A DNA stretch of 64,000 nucleotides from Vandiemenella viatica (lineage: Eukaryota > Arthropoda > Insecta > Orthoptera > Morabidae). Within the stretch, counting starts at the first letter, position 1. Every line of letters begins with the position of its first letter. Positions 10,740 through 21,790 of the stretch are shown one piece after another. The notes under the pieces were generated by a model, which did no database searches, was not told the DNA's origin, and saw only the letters and a program-made list of their open reading frames with translations. The translations under genes were made by a program, and so were the position numbers. Where the stretch lies: positions 45,734,610 to 45,798,609 of the forward strand of contig CM061920.1 in assembly GCA_031002005.1 (NCBI GenBank), written 5' to 3'.

Positions 10740-11640
10740 ACATGACTCGGACACAAAGTGCTTCATGCTCCTCCCTAGTTATGTTGGTCTCCAGGGGATT
10801 TGCTTTATCTGAGACTTGGCAAGTCTCTCTGCTAGGGAAGAGCATGAAACACTTTCTGTATTGCATGAGAACAATGAGGTGTTTATGTGAGTGGAGACTT
10901 TCCCGGCGTATCGATGCAACAAAATCTTCTCGGGTGTCCTGCCGGATGGTGGTGTCAAAACACGATGTTTCGACAGCTGACTCTGCTGTCTTCATCAGGT
11001 ATCTGGCAGTTGTTCTCAGCTGACTGTCTCTGCCTCGACTGGCTTAGCCGCCCATTGAACCTCTTTTATACCTTCAGCTGGAAAGCCCACTTGCTCTGGT
11101 TGGCCGAGAGCGTTGGCTTTATATGCGGCCTGCTGCGGCCACCACTGGCGCCACTTGCTCCTTCCCGCCCGGATGTGCTGGCGGTCCGAGATGTGGTTGT
11201 GTCCACATCTGATTGGCCGTGACTGCTGGCTTAATCCGCGGTCTGCTGCGGCGCCCAACTGGTGTCATTTGCTGGTGAGGATCTGCTACGTTCTCGTCGG
11301 AGATCACTAATGATAGGTTTCCAGGCTTCGCTCAGAAAGAGCCCGCCGTCCTTATTTATGTTATTGTCATTAAGCCGGATCTCCAATGCCTCGCTTATGA
11401 CCGAGTCCCAGAAGGAAGAGGGCCAGGACAGCACTGCCGTTTTATCGAACTCTATCCTGTGTTCTTCGTCAAAGGCATGCTCGGCTATCGCAGACTTGTC
11501 CAGTTGCATCAGTCTCAGGTGTCGTTTGTGTTTGACAAGGTGCTCTTCGATTGTTTTGATGGTCTGACCGATATACACTTTACTGCATTCACACGGTATG
11601 GAATAAATCCCAGGTGTCCTCAACATACCAAACATACTGA
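10740..11640 (-). pseudogene. Penelope-like element with GIY-YIG domain and 3' region (PLE-3)
   Basis: On the - strand an open frame from about 11640 to 11231 holds an almost textbook PLE GIY-YIG nuclease: 'GIYSIPCECSKVYIGQT' (GIY and YIG halves), 'EEHLVKHKRHLRL', 'SAIAEHAFDEEHRI', and the C-terminal 'EALEIRLNDNNINKDGG'. The RT is absent, so the copy is 5'-truncated, with an A/T tract at 11711-11724 just beyond. The 3' region continues to about 10740 and carries a hammerhead-like core (10955-10998). It is a different subfamily from PLE-1, -2 and -4, with distinct protein and 3' sequence. It lies about 240 bp upstream of the PCM1-like exon at 11880. The nuclease frame is unbroken over about 130 codons, suggesting a fairly recent insertion. 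Confidence 0.85.
10955..10998 (-). ncRNA. Hammerhead-ribozyme-like core in PLE-3
   Basis: Read on the - strand: CTGATGA, one A, GACAGC, a seven-base loop, GCTGTC, then GAAAC. This is the conserved CUGANGA box, a perfect 6-bp stem II, and the GAAA box in the correct order. The next bases, ACA-TCG-TGT-T, could form a three-pair stem III followed by the UH cleavage position. The extra A before stem II is not canonical, and I could not find a convincing stem I. PLE terminal repeats are known to carry hammerhead motifs, which supports the reading; activity is unknown. Confidence 0.5.
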
Positions 11641-11879
11641 TACTAGATATAGCAATCAACAGACATGAATTAGAACATGGCAAGATGAAACAATTCTTTA
11701 CATCAAACATTTTTTTTTTTTTTTGCATAGTCTACCATTACTGTATCTGTTTCTTCCTCATCTCATCCTTGTCTGCTTCGTTAAAACAAATCCACATTAT
11801 GTTTTCATAATTTTCATAAATAGCATAGCTTGAAAAGGTAATATTAATATTATTATTAATGAGTATTTTGTGTTTACAG

Positions 11880-11951
11880 AACATCTCGGAGGATGGTAGT
11901 TGTGCTTCATCTGTACACAGCCGCAGCCAGTCCCTGGAGCGGGAAAGGCGT
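11880..11951 (+). CDS. PCM1: PCM1-like gene, exon 2 of 8 seen
   Basis: 72 nt, 24 codons, phase 0-0, between 'tgtttacag' and a consensus 'gtaagt' donor. The peptide NISEDGSCASSVHSRSQSLE then RERR is a serine/acid-rich linker. Splice borders are good and the phase fits its neighbours, but the sequence alone is not diagnostic of the family. Confidence 0.7.
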
Positions 11952-12404
11952 GTAAGTGTTCATTTCTAAATGCATCCATGCTTATTTTGCTTTGATTTAT
12001 GTGAAAATGTTAACAAAATTTAGAAAACATTAAAGTTATTAGTTGTATGCTATAGGCAGAAATTTTATTGTTGCCTAGTTTTTAATTTAACTATCATTAG
12101 TTTAATTTTTTTGTTATGGTAAGGATAAATAAACCAATCATTTTCCAGAGCTAATGGGAGGAAAAACACTTATTTGATGCCTTAGCCAGGACTTGCAATA
12201 TGGGTATGGTGGGACACTACCCATTCTGGAAATTCCAATTGGATTAAAGACTCACCTGGAATTTGATAGCAACCAAGAAAGATTGCTGAGTGATAGAGGA
12301 AACTTTTTGTAATTTTTGAGAAGGCAAAATTAGCAAGAAAAAATTTGAGAGGGGTTGTAGGTTCCTTTTTACGGAAGTACAAACAGACTAGGGGACCCAT
12401 ACCA

Positions 12405-12617
12405 GAGACACCTATCATTCGGGAGGACGAGGGTCAAACCTCGTTCAGCCATCCTGGCTGAGGTTTTCAGTGGTTTTCCTCAGCCACTCTAGGCATGTGC
12501 TAGGATGGTAACCTGCAAGGCCATGGCCGACCTTCCATCCCCGTAGAGTAGATTTGGTGAAAAGAGTCTTTGTGACTCTCCAGCAGTCCGCCTCCCAGCT
12601 GGAAAAAAAAAAAAAAA
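12405..12617 (+). repeat. SINE-related repeat, copy C
   Basis: Carries 'attcgggaggacgagggtcaaacctcg' (box-B-like), 'ccatcctggctgaggttttcagtggttttcct' and 'ctaggatggtaacc', and ends in an A15 tail at about 12602. It is a variant of the tRNA-SINE body seen elsewhere, in + orientation. Confidence 0.7.
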
Positions 12618-13911
12618 ATTCCGGTGATTGTTTACTTCGTTCAACTACTCGTCACAATTCTTTAGTAGTCCTGTTTGAATGAACGTAGTTTTTCAGTCTT
12701 ACACTGACTAAAGAGTTAATCTAAGATCGACAATGTTGCCAGATCTACTCAATAACTTTGCAATATTACATATGTAGTAACCTCATTAATGAATTGAATT
12801 TGGAAAAATTGTTGAATTGGCTCATTTCCAAAAATGCAAAGCGCAGTACAGTTTTTGCACTAGCAAATTTTTGTATACAATTAAATTATATTATTGAATG
12901 AATTGTATGATAAAATTTTGAAAAAAAATATTTTGTAGTTCTATGTCTTATCCCTTTGTCTGACCACTCATCACACCTACCACGATCTGCCGGTCCTTGT
13001 TATAGCTCCCCTCTCTTCAACTTTGTTGAGCGATTGGTTTACTTTTATGTTTCCATGTTAATATCGTCTTACGCCACTTTGTTTTTGGTAAGATTTTTGT
13101 TGTTGTTTTAGGGCGCGTCGAAGGTAAGCTTTTTAATTAAACATTAGCCTTTAATTATGATATCTATAAGAAAAGTGAAAGGACCCACTTCTTAACACAG
13201 ATGACTGTAGGTGTACAATATATTCTTGAAAAGTTGGGGAGCTTTCGAATTTTCATACTAAAATCCTTTGATGCAGAAAATGTGGCCTATACTGTCTGGG
13301 AATCTTAAGGGAACACACGACTAATTATGTAGGGGCAAATGAACGAGCGAAAAAAAATTTGGTCAATTTAAAAAGTATGTTATAATATTCCACACTTATT
13401 GAGAAAGATCAGCAGAGTTTCCACAGTAAACATGCTATGTCAAAGTCAATGGTATGTTCAGTCCTATGAGATATTTGTCTTTCTGGATTCTTAAACTGTA
13501 GAATTGACTTCAGAGTTGGATTATGGTAATGTTCAATGGCTCCACATTTGGCAGTAACTCCTTGACATAACAATTATTGCATTTCTAGCTTTGAAATCTT
13601 TTGACTGAAATGTGCTTTTTGCCCTAAATTTTATGTTACATGATGTCTCCTGTCCCAAACCTTTGCTTCATTGTCAACATCATGTTCTTGTTACCAGGTG
13701 AATTGTTTTGTATTTCTCTATGTTGTCTGAAAGTTTGAAGAGTTTTGTTCAGCTCTATTATTGTATTGGGGAAATTTTAATAGATCCTTATCCTTCCGTT
13801 GTTTTGAGAAAACATTTCCCAGGAATAACATAATTCTGTTGTCTCAAACTATTTTTTCACTATCCATCAACTTCTGTAATCTTGGTGTAACTGTCACATC
13901 TGTAATAGATA
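12618..13911 (+). other. Intron sequence, nothing recognised
   Basis: AT-rich sequence between a SINE tail and a mariner end. No long open frame or repeat copy was noticed. Confidence 0.4.
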
Positions 13912-15478
13912 CAAGGGTAGTCCCAGAAGCACCCAATGCAACAAAGAACTCACAAAAATTGGGGAAAAATGCCTTTATTTCTCCTTCAGTGCGATACACT
14001 TCTCCCAATGATATTCTATAGCTTTGATTCCTTTTTATGGTGAAAATCGTCGAGCTCCTCAGAGTTGCCATCAAAAGCAGACTCCACTTCTTCATTGTTA
14101 ACAAAGCTTTTACCACTGAACAATTTTTTTTCTTCCCAAGTTTGAAACAGAGAATAACCCAAGGATGCTAAATCTGATGACTAGGATGTGTAAGAAAGCA
14201 ATTCAAACTTTGAAGAATAGATTTCTGTCATCGCAATAAGGGGGCGTCCATTAATGTTGTGAGGGACCCCCCCTTCCCCCTCACGCTCTGATGAGACTTC
14301 ATGAGATCTGGTCAGACACCCCCCCCCCAAAAAAGTCATGAGATTTAGATGGAGAATCCCCCCCTCCCCCCCGCTATTAATCGATCTTGTAACTTTTGGA
14401 GACCTCCTTTTTATTTTAGGTCTTATGCTCCCAAGGGTCGGTTCCAAAAAGTCGACGTTTGCGTCATTTGTAGACTTTTTTTAGCTCTACAATCGTACAA
14501 GAATTACAAAACCTCACATGAGATTTCGCCGCACCCCCCCCCCCTCCCCCCATTTCACCTAATGTCATTAATGGACGCCTCCTAATGGATGTGTAAGCTG
14601 GTGCACTTTTTTATAAAACAAAATTTTCTTTTTCACTAAATGCGACCTTTTTTGTTCATTTCATCACTACAGCAAGTTTGCTTAATACTCACTATTGATT
14701 TTTTTCTTTTCTGAAGATGATTGGTGAAATTTATCTTTTAAACATTCCAAAAATTTGAGGCCATGACCATGCTTGTAGATGGTACTGTCTTAGTCTTCTT
14801 TGGAGTTGATTCTCCATTTTTTTTAGTCCATTGTTTTGACTGTTCCTTCACCGAAGGTGAGAAATGATGGATCCATGTTTCATGCATGGTTAGGAATCAT
14901 TGTAAATCTCTGCTTTATTGCAATGAAATTTCACCAATTACTTAACTGAACCATCCTGATGGTACTGTTCCTCTTCTATTGTGAACAGTTGTGGCTCCCA
15001 TCTTACGCACAGCCTTTTTATGTCAATTGTTAGCTTGCACACTTTGTGAGTCATTCAATACCATTTTGTTAATTTTTCTCGCCAGTTCAGTTGTAGTCAC
15101 CTCATTTTATTGACAACTATAATGTTCACCTTGGCAGCTTGTCTGGCTTTCATTTAAATGCTGCAACCCAAAATTTTACTACTTTAAATAAAGGAGCTGA
15201 GTTCTACAGAAAAGAATCTAGCTTTGCTTTGATATTATTTGGTTTTGAGGCCTTTTTTAATGAAAATATTGTATCACATAATAATAACCAATTTTCTCCA
15301 TGTTTACAAATTAACTGAAAGCATTCACTTTTGATTGGTGCCAAACAAATACTAAACAACACACCGTCATCATACTTCAAACTTAAGCTCTATAAGGTTG
15401 GTACTTTCCACCATAGTCAATCTTTTCAAACCATAACTGCCATCTGTACGTGATTGTGTACTTCTGGGACTAACCTCA
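13912..15478 (-). mobile_element. Degraded mariner element (mariner-3), host of a MITE
   Basis: The left end 'CAAGGGTAGTCCCAGAAG' and the complement of the right end, 'TGAGGTTAGTCCCAGAAG', form terminal inverted repeats. Each is flanked by TA (13910-13911 and 15479-15480), the target duplicated by Tc1/mariner elements. On the - strand, scattered frames give mariner transposase pieces: 'LCVRWEPQLFTIEEEQ', 'PCMKHGSIISHL', 'KKTKTVPSTSMVMASNFW', then after the MITE 'SSDLASLGYSLF' and 'EYHWEKCIALKE'. Multiple stops, and loss of the aspartate in the first catalytic block (DETW-like reads MKHG), make it inactive. Without the MITE it is about 1.22 kb, normal for a mariner. Confidence 0.85.
14240..14582. 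mobile_element. Harbinger-like MITE inside mariner-3
   Basis: Terminal inverted repeats GGGGGCGTCCATTAATG (left) and GGAGGCGTCCATTAATG (complement of right), flanked by direct TAA trinucleotides at 14237-14239 and 14583-14585. A 3-bp TWA target and G-rich ends fit PIF/Harbinger-type nonautonomous elements. The 343-bp interior has C-runs, including one of about 13 C, and no coding potential; two small open frames are chance. Confidence 0.8.
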
Positions 15479-16179
15479 TATTACCAAAGGTCTTCAAAAA
15501 CTGGTCTATCAGATAGTCACCAGTAGATAAATTCAACAAGTTGAAACTTGTTGTCATGTTCTCTTGGTGAGGCACATTAAATCATAATTGTCCAGAATTA
15601 CTTCTTCATTATGTCACAATGATGTTCCATGCTAAGTGTTCAATTTGTCAACGTCTGAGGGAAACTGATAGTTACTGTATTTCACAATCCATCTGAAGTA
15701 GTGGGGCCATAGCATTGTCACCAAGAAGTATGATCCAAAATATTGGATATGTTACCAGAGATGTGTGTTTACTATACAGTTAGAAGGCACAAATTTTGAT
15801 CAGTCTCACCAACTACTATAACTAGTTGCTTTGTTGCTCTCTCCCCAATATGATATTCATTTTCAGTAACACTTATTTAGTTTTCCATAGATGAAATGGC
15901 AAAAATAGGACCATTATAATTTTCTCATTTCCATCTGTCTGCCAATAATAAATATTCTGTTAATTCATCTGGCCTTGTGATGAAATTTATTTTAATTTGC
16001 AAAGAAGAAACAGATCCATATAGATAGATACTAATACAATTAGTGTGTATCCACAAACAAGAGAAATGAAAATTTTCTTTAGTCATATAAATAATCGAAT
16101 ATTATATCATGTTCAAACTGGTATATATATATATATAATATATATATATATATAGTAATAAAAAAAAAAGGATAGCGAA
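15479..16179 (+). other. Intron sequence with a short TA microsatellite
   Basis: Nothing coding seen. A TA-rich run lies at about 16122-16155. Confidence 0.4.
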
Positions 16180-18075
16180 ATGAACCACCACTTACCTTGA
16201 TGATCATTGCATGGGGTGAACACATAAAAAAGGCCAAGAACAGGAAAAAACAATGAATATTTTGGGACTTGGACCTTTATCAACAGGATAAAATCAAGGA
16301 AAAAAAGGGGGTGTAGGAGACCGTTTCACAGAATGACCGTTTGTCGAGAACATGGTGGGGGTAAATTCAAACAGAGGACGGAGAGGGGGACAGTGATTTG
16401 GAGAGGGGGGACAGTGAATTGGAGCTAGTACCTGAGCAATGCAAAATGTTGCAAAAAGTGCGGAAAAATACATTAAATTGTTCATAACATAAATTTGGAA
16501 AAGTAAAAGTAAATAAGTAAACAAAATAAAATTGAAAAAAATATGATGATATTACGAGGATATGCTGAAAAGTAATGCACACATGCTTGTAGAAATCGGA
16601 CAAAAACAGTTAGGAAGATCGGGCAAAAAGTAAATTAAAGTTCAATTCTTAAGCTTCAGAATCATATATTTATTTTTCAACATAGTCACCATTAAGACTA
16701 ATACATTTCTCCCAAAGTGCAACAAGTTTTTTCATTCCGTCACTGAAAAATTCCTCCGTCTTTCCTCGAATCCAGGACTTGATGGCTGCTTTCACTTCAT
16801 CGTCCGAGGTGTAATGTTTACCCTTGAGGTCTCTATTGAGTAGAGGAAAAAAATAAAAATTGCTAGGCGCAAGATCGGGGGAATAAGGAGGGTGTGGAAG
16901 CGGTTTCAAACTCATTACCTCTTCAGTTGCGTGCGAGGTGTGTGGACGAGCGTTGTCATGATGCTAGATTATTGGCTCCAGGCTGCCTCTGACACGACAA
17001 ACTCAACGTCGGAGGTGTTTTAGAGTCTGTATGTAGTGAAAAGAATTTACTGTTACACCTCGTTCCAGATAATCGGTCGCATAAACTTGATGAGCATCCC
17101 AAAACACAGACAAAAGATTTTTTTTTTTTTTTTTGCGAATGGTTGCGTTTTGAATTTTTTTTTCTGAGGGGAAGACAAATGTCGATACTCAGCGCTTTGT
17201 CTTTTCTCTTCTGGGTCGTAATGATGCACCGATGACTCATCCCCCGTCACGATATTCAAAAGGAAGTTGTCTCCTTCGTCACAGTAGTGCTGGCAAAGTT
17301 GCTCGCAGCATTCCATTTCAGCGCTGTTTGTTCTCGTCTGTTAAACGGCATGGTACCCATCGTGCACAGACTTTACGGTATCACAACTGGTTGATAATGA
17401 AGCCGAGATGTTCATTGGATATTCCAACATGGTTTGCGATACGCTGTTGAGTGATTCGCCGGTCATTTTGAATCAAGTCATCGAAGATTTTGCAATGCCT
17501 ACCGCCTGTGGCAGGGATCGGGCGTCCACTGAGTTTTTTGTCAACAATTGTGGCTTTTCCAGGCGTGCAGTGACGAAATTTTGCTACCCATGGATTGACT
17601 GTAGACCTATCAACAGCATCGTCACCCTTTAAACGACGATGAATTTCAGTTGGAGTCTCTTTTTCAGCAGTTAAAAATTTGATAATAGCACGCTGTTTAA
17701 CTCTTGTTGACATAGCACGAGAACACGTCTCCATATTTATGCTGCTCAAAAACAACTGAATGGAGGCAAAGAATTCAAACTGCGCATGCGTGTAAAGGAG
17801 GAATGTTACTTCCGAATGCCACCAGGCGCGCTTCTGTAGCTCGTTTTGTTCACGTTCTACAAGCATGTGTGCATTACTTTTCAGCCTACCCTTGTAATAA
17901 AAGAATCTATGTAGTTAAACATCACCTCTGGTATGTGGTGGTTCAATATACTGTAGACAGTGGGCATTGAGGCAAGTAGAGGAAAGAGGGAAGGAAAAGA
18001 ATTGAGACCGGAAGGTTGCCTTGTGCCTAGTTTATATTGGTAGGCATGTTCTCACCTTCTGAGTTCAGAGGAGTT
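16180..18075 (-). pseudogene. Penelope-like element (PLE-4) split by a mariner
   Basis: Right part (about 17897-18075, - strand) matches the end of the nuclease and the start of the 3' region of PLE-2: '...aggcacaaggcaacc' and 'acatcacct'. Left part (16180-16553) matches PLE-2 8150-8400: 'cctctgtttgaatttacccccacc', 'gttgataaaggtcc', and the 'aaggtaagtggtggttcattt' end. Only the last roughly 30 codons of GIY-YIG remain. The two halves are joined when the mariner (16555-17894) is removed. Confidence 0.75.
16555..17894 (-). mobile_element. Mariner element with TIRs and broken transposase (mariner-2)
   Basis: Terminal inverted repeats of about 40 bp, nearly identical from 'ctgaaaagtaatgcacacat' inward, flanked by TA at 16553-16554 and 17895-17896; total 1340 bp. 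On the - strand: N-terminal helix-turn-helix region in the frame 17866-17381 ('RAIIKFLTAEKETPTEIH', 'VDKKLSGRP'), first catalytic block 'VTGDESSVHHYDPE', then C-terminal 'YSPDLAPSNFYFF' and 'KCISLNGDYVEK'. The third catalytic residue, normally D in SPDLAPSD, is N here. The middle block with the second aspartate is disrupted by frameshifts around an A/T homopolymer near 17118-17134. Inactive, but the ends are well preserved. Confidence 0.9.
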
Positions 18076-18524
18076 AGTCAAATAATATTGAAATTTTCTG
18101 TCATAACAGCTTCATAATTCCACTGTGCCATTATTTGCTATAAATGATCAGAGGAAGATGTGATTTACTGTTTACAAAAAATATACAAAGACATTTCTTT
18201 TAGTGCTCATAACACTCGTCCCCTTTATTAAACTGCAAGTCACTTTAATTGTTTACAGATTGTGGTGTAGTTAAAAGGAATAGTAGGTGTTTTACAGTTG
18301 GTGGTTGCATCAGTAGAGACTTCAAGCAACTTCAGTTTCCTGAAACTCAAAAACACAACAAAGGTTTTAAAAAACTATTATACTAAACCAAATAAATCTC
18401 CATAATGGTCTGAAACTCTTACAATTTAAAACTGTCACTTCTTTTTCAAATGGGTGCACCAACTATTATTTAAATTGAAATAAATTTGTCAGAAGATTCC
18501 ACAGCACATAAGGTGAAATTATGA
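18076..18524 (+). other. Intron sequence, nothing recognised
   Basis: No gene or repeat that I can name between PLE-4 and the LINE. Confidence 0.4.
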
Positions 18525-20880
18525 AGGCGTTGCACTTGACCTTTCAAAGGCCTTTGATAGAGTGCGCCATAAAAAGGTGGTAAAAAAAGTAAACAATATT
18601 GTAGTTGATGAGAAAGTAATTTGCTGGGTAGAATAATTTTTGAATGGTAAAAAGCACCAAGTTATGGTAGGAAGTGCAATATCAAAAGAAGTGGAAGGAA
18701 AAATTGAAGTGCCACAGGTTATCGTATTGGGACCATTGCTATTCATTATTCTAATGAATTGTTGTGTTGAAGTTTTACTAATAGGTTTAGGTTGTTTTCA
18801 GATAACATAATGCTCTATAAAAGGACAAAAACAGATAAAAACAGTAGGTGTCTGTGAACAGCTACAGGGAGATCTGGACACTGTAAGACCCTAAGCTGAT
18901 ACTGGGGCTGAAGTATAGCCTTAGTGCCTCAACTTACTCTTGATGTTGACTCAAAGTTCTATAGAAAATTTACGAAATAATTTAGACTTGACCATGTAGC
19001 CGGATAACTCAACATAAATGCTTGATGTCGCCACAATATTTGTTAACCCACAAATAGAGAAAAGGTAGTAAGCAAACTACTGAAGCACACAAGTTCACTT
19101 CTAGAATATCCAAAGTTTTATTTTTCGAAGTCACAATTTTAAATATACATTTTACAGTTGAGCTGGCAAATCGAACACTCTTTACCAAAAGTTGCAGGTT
19201 GTGGAGAGAAATTTGAACCGACCGAACCCCTTTGTTGAATTTATAAGTTCATGTTACTAGTAAACTCGGCAACATCCAACATGGTCGAACTAGCCAGCAT
19301 GGCGAGTTACAACCGAGACGAAAGACAGACCGGAATAGACGACCGACAGGAACAGACAACACCATAATGGCGGCGGGGGCCTTTTATAAGAACCATTAGA
19401 ATCAGTGATGTCAGCAACTGTATCACATCTTTTTGCTTCCGTGTAGCTAAAAGTGTGTGTAATTTATTTGACGATCCAGACTATTAAAAATGCTTAAACT
19501 TTGTCAGTATCTCGACTTATCTACTATAAGTCAAACGGCAGTCTCGTGAGAAATTTAGAGTAATTAGTTTTAAAGTTTTAGCTGTTTAAAACTCACCGTA
19601 GTGACACATTCTAATTTGGGGAAAATCCCTAAATGTTCTGGAATTTTACGCGCGTGCACAACAATCCGCGACAATCTATTTTTCAAAAACTTAATTACCG
19701 GACAAATGCTAAAACTTTTTATGGAAACTAAAATATGTACGAAATCGTCTCAATTAGGGCTATTTACTGATGTAATTTTGAAATTAATATTTCTTTTAAT
19801 AAAAAAGCTTATTTTTTTCTCTTAATTAAAATCGCTAATTAGCCTTTACCAAATTATTTAATTTTACTGCCAAAATATCGGGGATAGTGCTGACTACAGC
19901 TGGTGATAAAAGTTCGGTTGTAGCTTTACGCTATTTAAAGATATTGCAAATCTTAGAATTTCTACTTTTCCGATCGCGTGTTTCAAAACATTAACAAACG
20001 GGAATATCTCTTAAACTAAACGTTTCCCCATATGATAAATACACTTTAAAATGATTTTTATGGTGGATTGTTACTGTGAGCAAGATTACTGAGAAATTCC
20101 TTAAAGTTGAAAACTGCACTTCTCGAAATTTCTAAGTCCCGCCTAAGTAAAACTAGAATTTGCCAAAATTCTAAGGTGCTTACAACACGATATCTAGCTG
20201 GGTTGGTAAACATGGAATAAAGATTAATGCAAAGAAGAGTCAGCATATAAGATATTCAGATAAAAAACTAAAGGTTGATTATAATTATAAGGTGGGGAAA
20301 GAATTCCTTTTTTAAGACTTGAAATGTATATATCTTGGCATAACATTTGATAACAAGCTCACCTGGGCAGCACACATTGGACAGATAGCAGGAAAAGGTT
20401 TCAAAATCATTCACTTGTTGGAGAGAGTGATGAAGGAATAGGCAAGAGAAGTGAAGAAATTAGGTTACAAAATGTTGGTCAGACTGTTGCTTGAATATGG
20501 TGGTGTAGTGTTAAACCAACTTTTTAGGTATCAAATACAGGAGTTGGGGGTGGGGGGGTGGGGTGGAAAGAAGGGCTGCTACATTTGTCTCTGGAAGTTA
20601 TTGTAGAATACAATCAGTAATCAATATGATAAAAGAGCTGGAATGGGATACATTGGAAGACAGGAGGAGGGGAATTGTGCAAGGTGTATATTGGTGATGA
20701 GGAGTGGAAAGATATTGGTGTAAGAACTAAAAGTAATGCATGTAAGAGAAAAGATGGCCATGATCACCAGCTGGCTCTCTTTTTCAGGCTCCTCTCTGTC
20801 TCCTATCCTGCTGTATTGGATAACAAAAAAAAAAAAAATTCCACCACAGATACTTCAGTCGATGAACATGCTTTTTAGTG
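18525..20880 (+). pseudogene. Jockey-like LINE reverse transcriptase, split by an LTR-like insert
   Basis: From about 18525: 'GVALDLSKAFDRVRHKKVV' (RT motif with the first catalytic aspartate), a WV..FL block with a stop, and 'VLGPLLFIILMN' (the GVPQGSVLGPLLF region). Coding resumes at 20185: 'SSWVGKHGIKINAKKSQHI', then 'YILAITFDNKLTWAAHIGQI' and a fragment of the 'AATFVSGSY' C-terminal block, fading out near 20880. Removing 18882-20184 plus one copy of the ACAC duplication joins LDT to ISSWVG in a continuous frame. Stops and frameshifts elsewhere show a dead copy; the 5' half is missing. Confidence 0.8.
18882..20184. mobile_element. TG...CA element, probable solo LTR, copy 1
   Basis: Ends TGTAAGACCCTAAG and, in complement, TGTAAGCACCTTAG; flanked by ACAC at 18878-18881 and 20185-20188. 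1303 bp, no coding capacity. An internal 'ccttttataag' TATA-like site near 19380 would fit a retroelement promoter. TG...CA ends with a 4-bp duplication suggest an LTR left by recombination. The 14-bp imperfect terminal inverted repeat is long for an LTR, so a cut-and-paste element with TGT ends (Ginger-like, also 4-bp targets) is the alternative. The ends match copy 2 (22391-24161). Confidence 0.75.
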
Positions 20881-21290
20881 CCATACACGACACTGTGGCT
20901 TAGCAACCTGATTTTTAATAAAGTTAATACATCCACTTATAAAGTATTGAACATATAGAGTTTGAACTTCTGTCAACAAACCATTTTTTTTCAAGATGAT
21001 GGCCTTGTTTTGTGTGTCTAGTATACTGACATAAATGGTTCCATTGTGAGCTTCCAGTTAGTCATCAGTTAATTGACAAGCTCAGCAGGAATTTACAAAA
21101 TTTAATGTGAGGCCATATAATTTGATTAAAAAAGTTTTTTTTGAGATTCTCCATTATTTATTATTTAGGCTTATTGTTTGTCGTTCTCCATTCTATGACG
21201 TATTTCCAGGAATTCTGGGTAGATCATACCTGTGTTTGATTTTTTTGTCAGGATATAACTAATTATTTTTAATATTTTCACCTGTTACAG
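20881..21290 (+). other. Intron sequence before exon 3
   Basis: Nothing recognised apart from the splice acceptor at its end ('cctgttacag'). Confidence 0.4.
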
Positions 21291-21368
21291 AGCAGCTCAG
21301 CTATAAGGGCTGCTGCAGCAGCAAAGCACAGTGAATTAAAACTCATGGTTGAAGAGTCTCAAAGAAAG
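21291..21368 (+). CDS. PCM1: PCM1-like gene, exon 3 of 8 seen
   Basis: 78 nt, 26 codons, phase 0-0, from a 'tgttacag' acceptor to AAG|gtaaat. The peptide is SSSAIRAAAAAKHSELKLMV then EESQRK, an alanine-rich helix leading into a charged coil that continues into exon 4. Confidence 0.75.
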
Positions 21369-21654
21369 GTAAATGTGATCACCTTAAAGTATTATTGTTT
21401 ACTGTATCTAGATATTAAAATGACAACTTGCTGTATCTCTTGATCTGAGAAATTACTAGTACACTGTTCATTGAAAAATGTCTGCTCAGTAATATTGGAA
21501 CAGAAAACAAGGTAATATGAATCCTAATAAGCATAGGTAAAGTAAACCCAAGAGGGCTACTACAACAAAAGTAAATACTCTTAATTTTCCAAGAAAGAAA
21601 TATTTCCTTAGGGCTTTATGGCTCATCTGTTTTGAGATCATTAAAACTGGGAAA

Positions 21655-21790
21655 GAAATTGGGATGGTGAACAGCAGATTATAGTCATAGCTGTTTGAAG
21701 GAAGTATCCTAGCATTTGCCTGGAGTGAAAACCATTGAAAACTGAAATCTGGGTTGAACCTGCATGCTTCTAAATACCATACCTGAGTAT
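21655..21790 (-). repeat. Degraded SINE body fragment, copy D
   Basis: Contains 'gtttgaaggaagtatcctagcatttgcctggagtg', 'aaccattgaaaactgaaatctgg' and 'ttgaacctgcatgcttc', an eroded copy of the - strand SINE body. Confidence 0.65.

Noticed and set aside
10735..11258. Several 60-110-codon frames on both strands
   Set aside because: They are in the 3' region of PLE-3, where GC content is higher so chance frames are longer. The only protein-like frame is the GIY-YIG one upstream.
14240..14582. Coding frames 14181-14447 (-) and 14349-14585 (+)
   Set aside because: They are inside a MITE with poly-C tracts and terminal inverted repeats.
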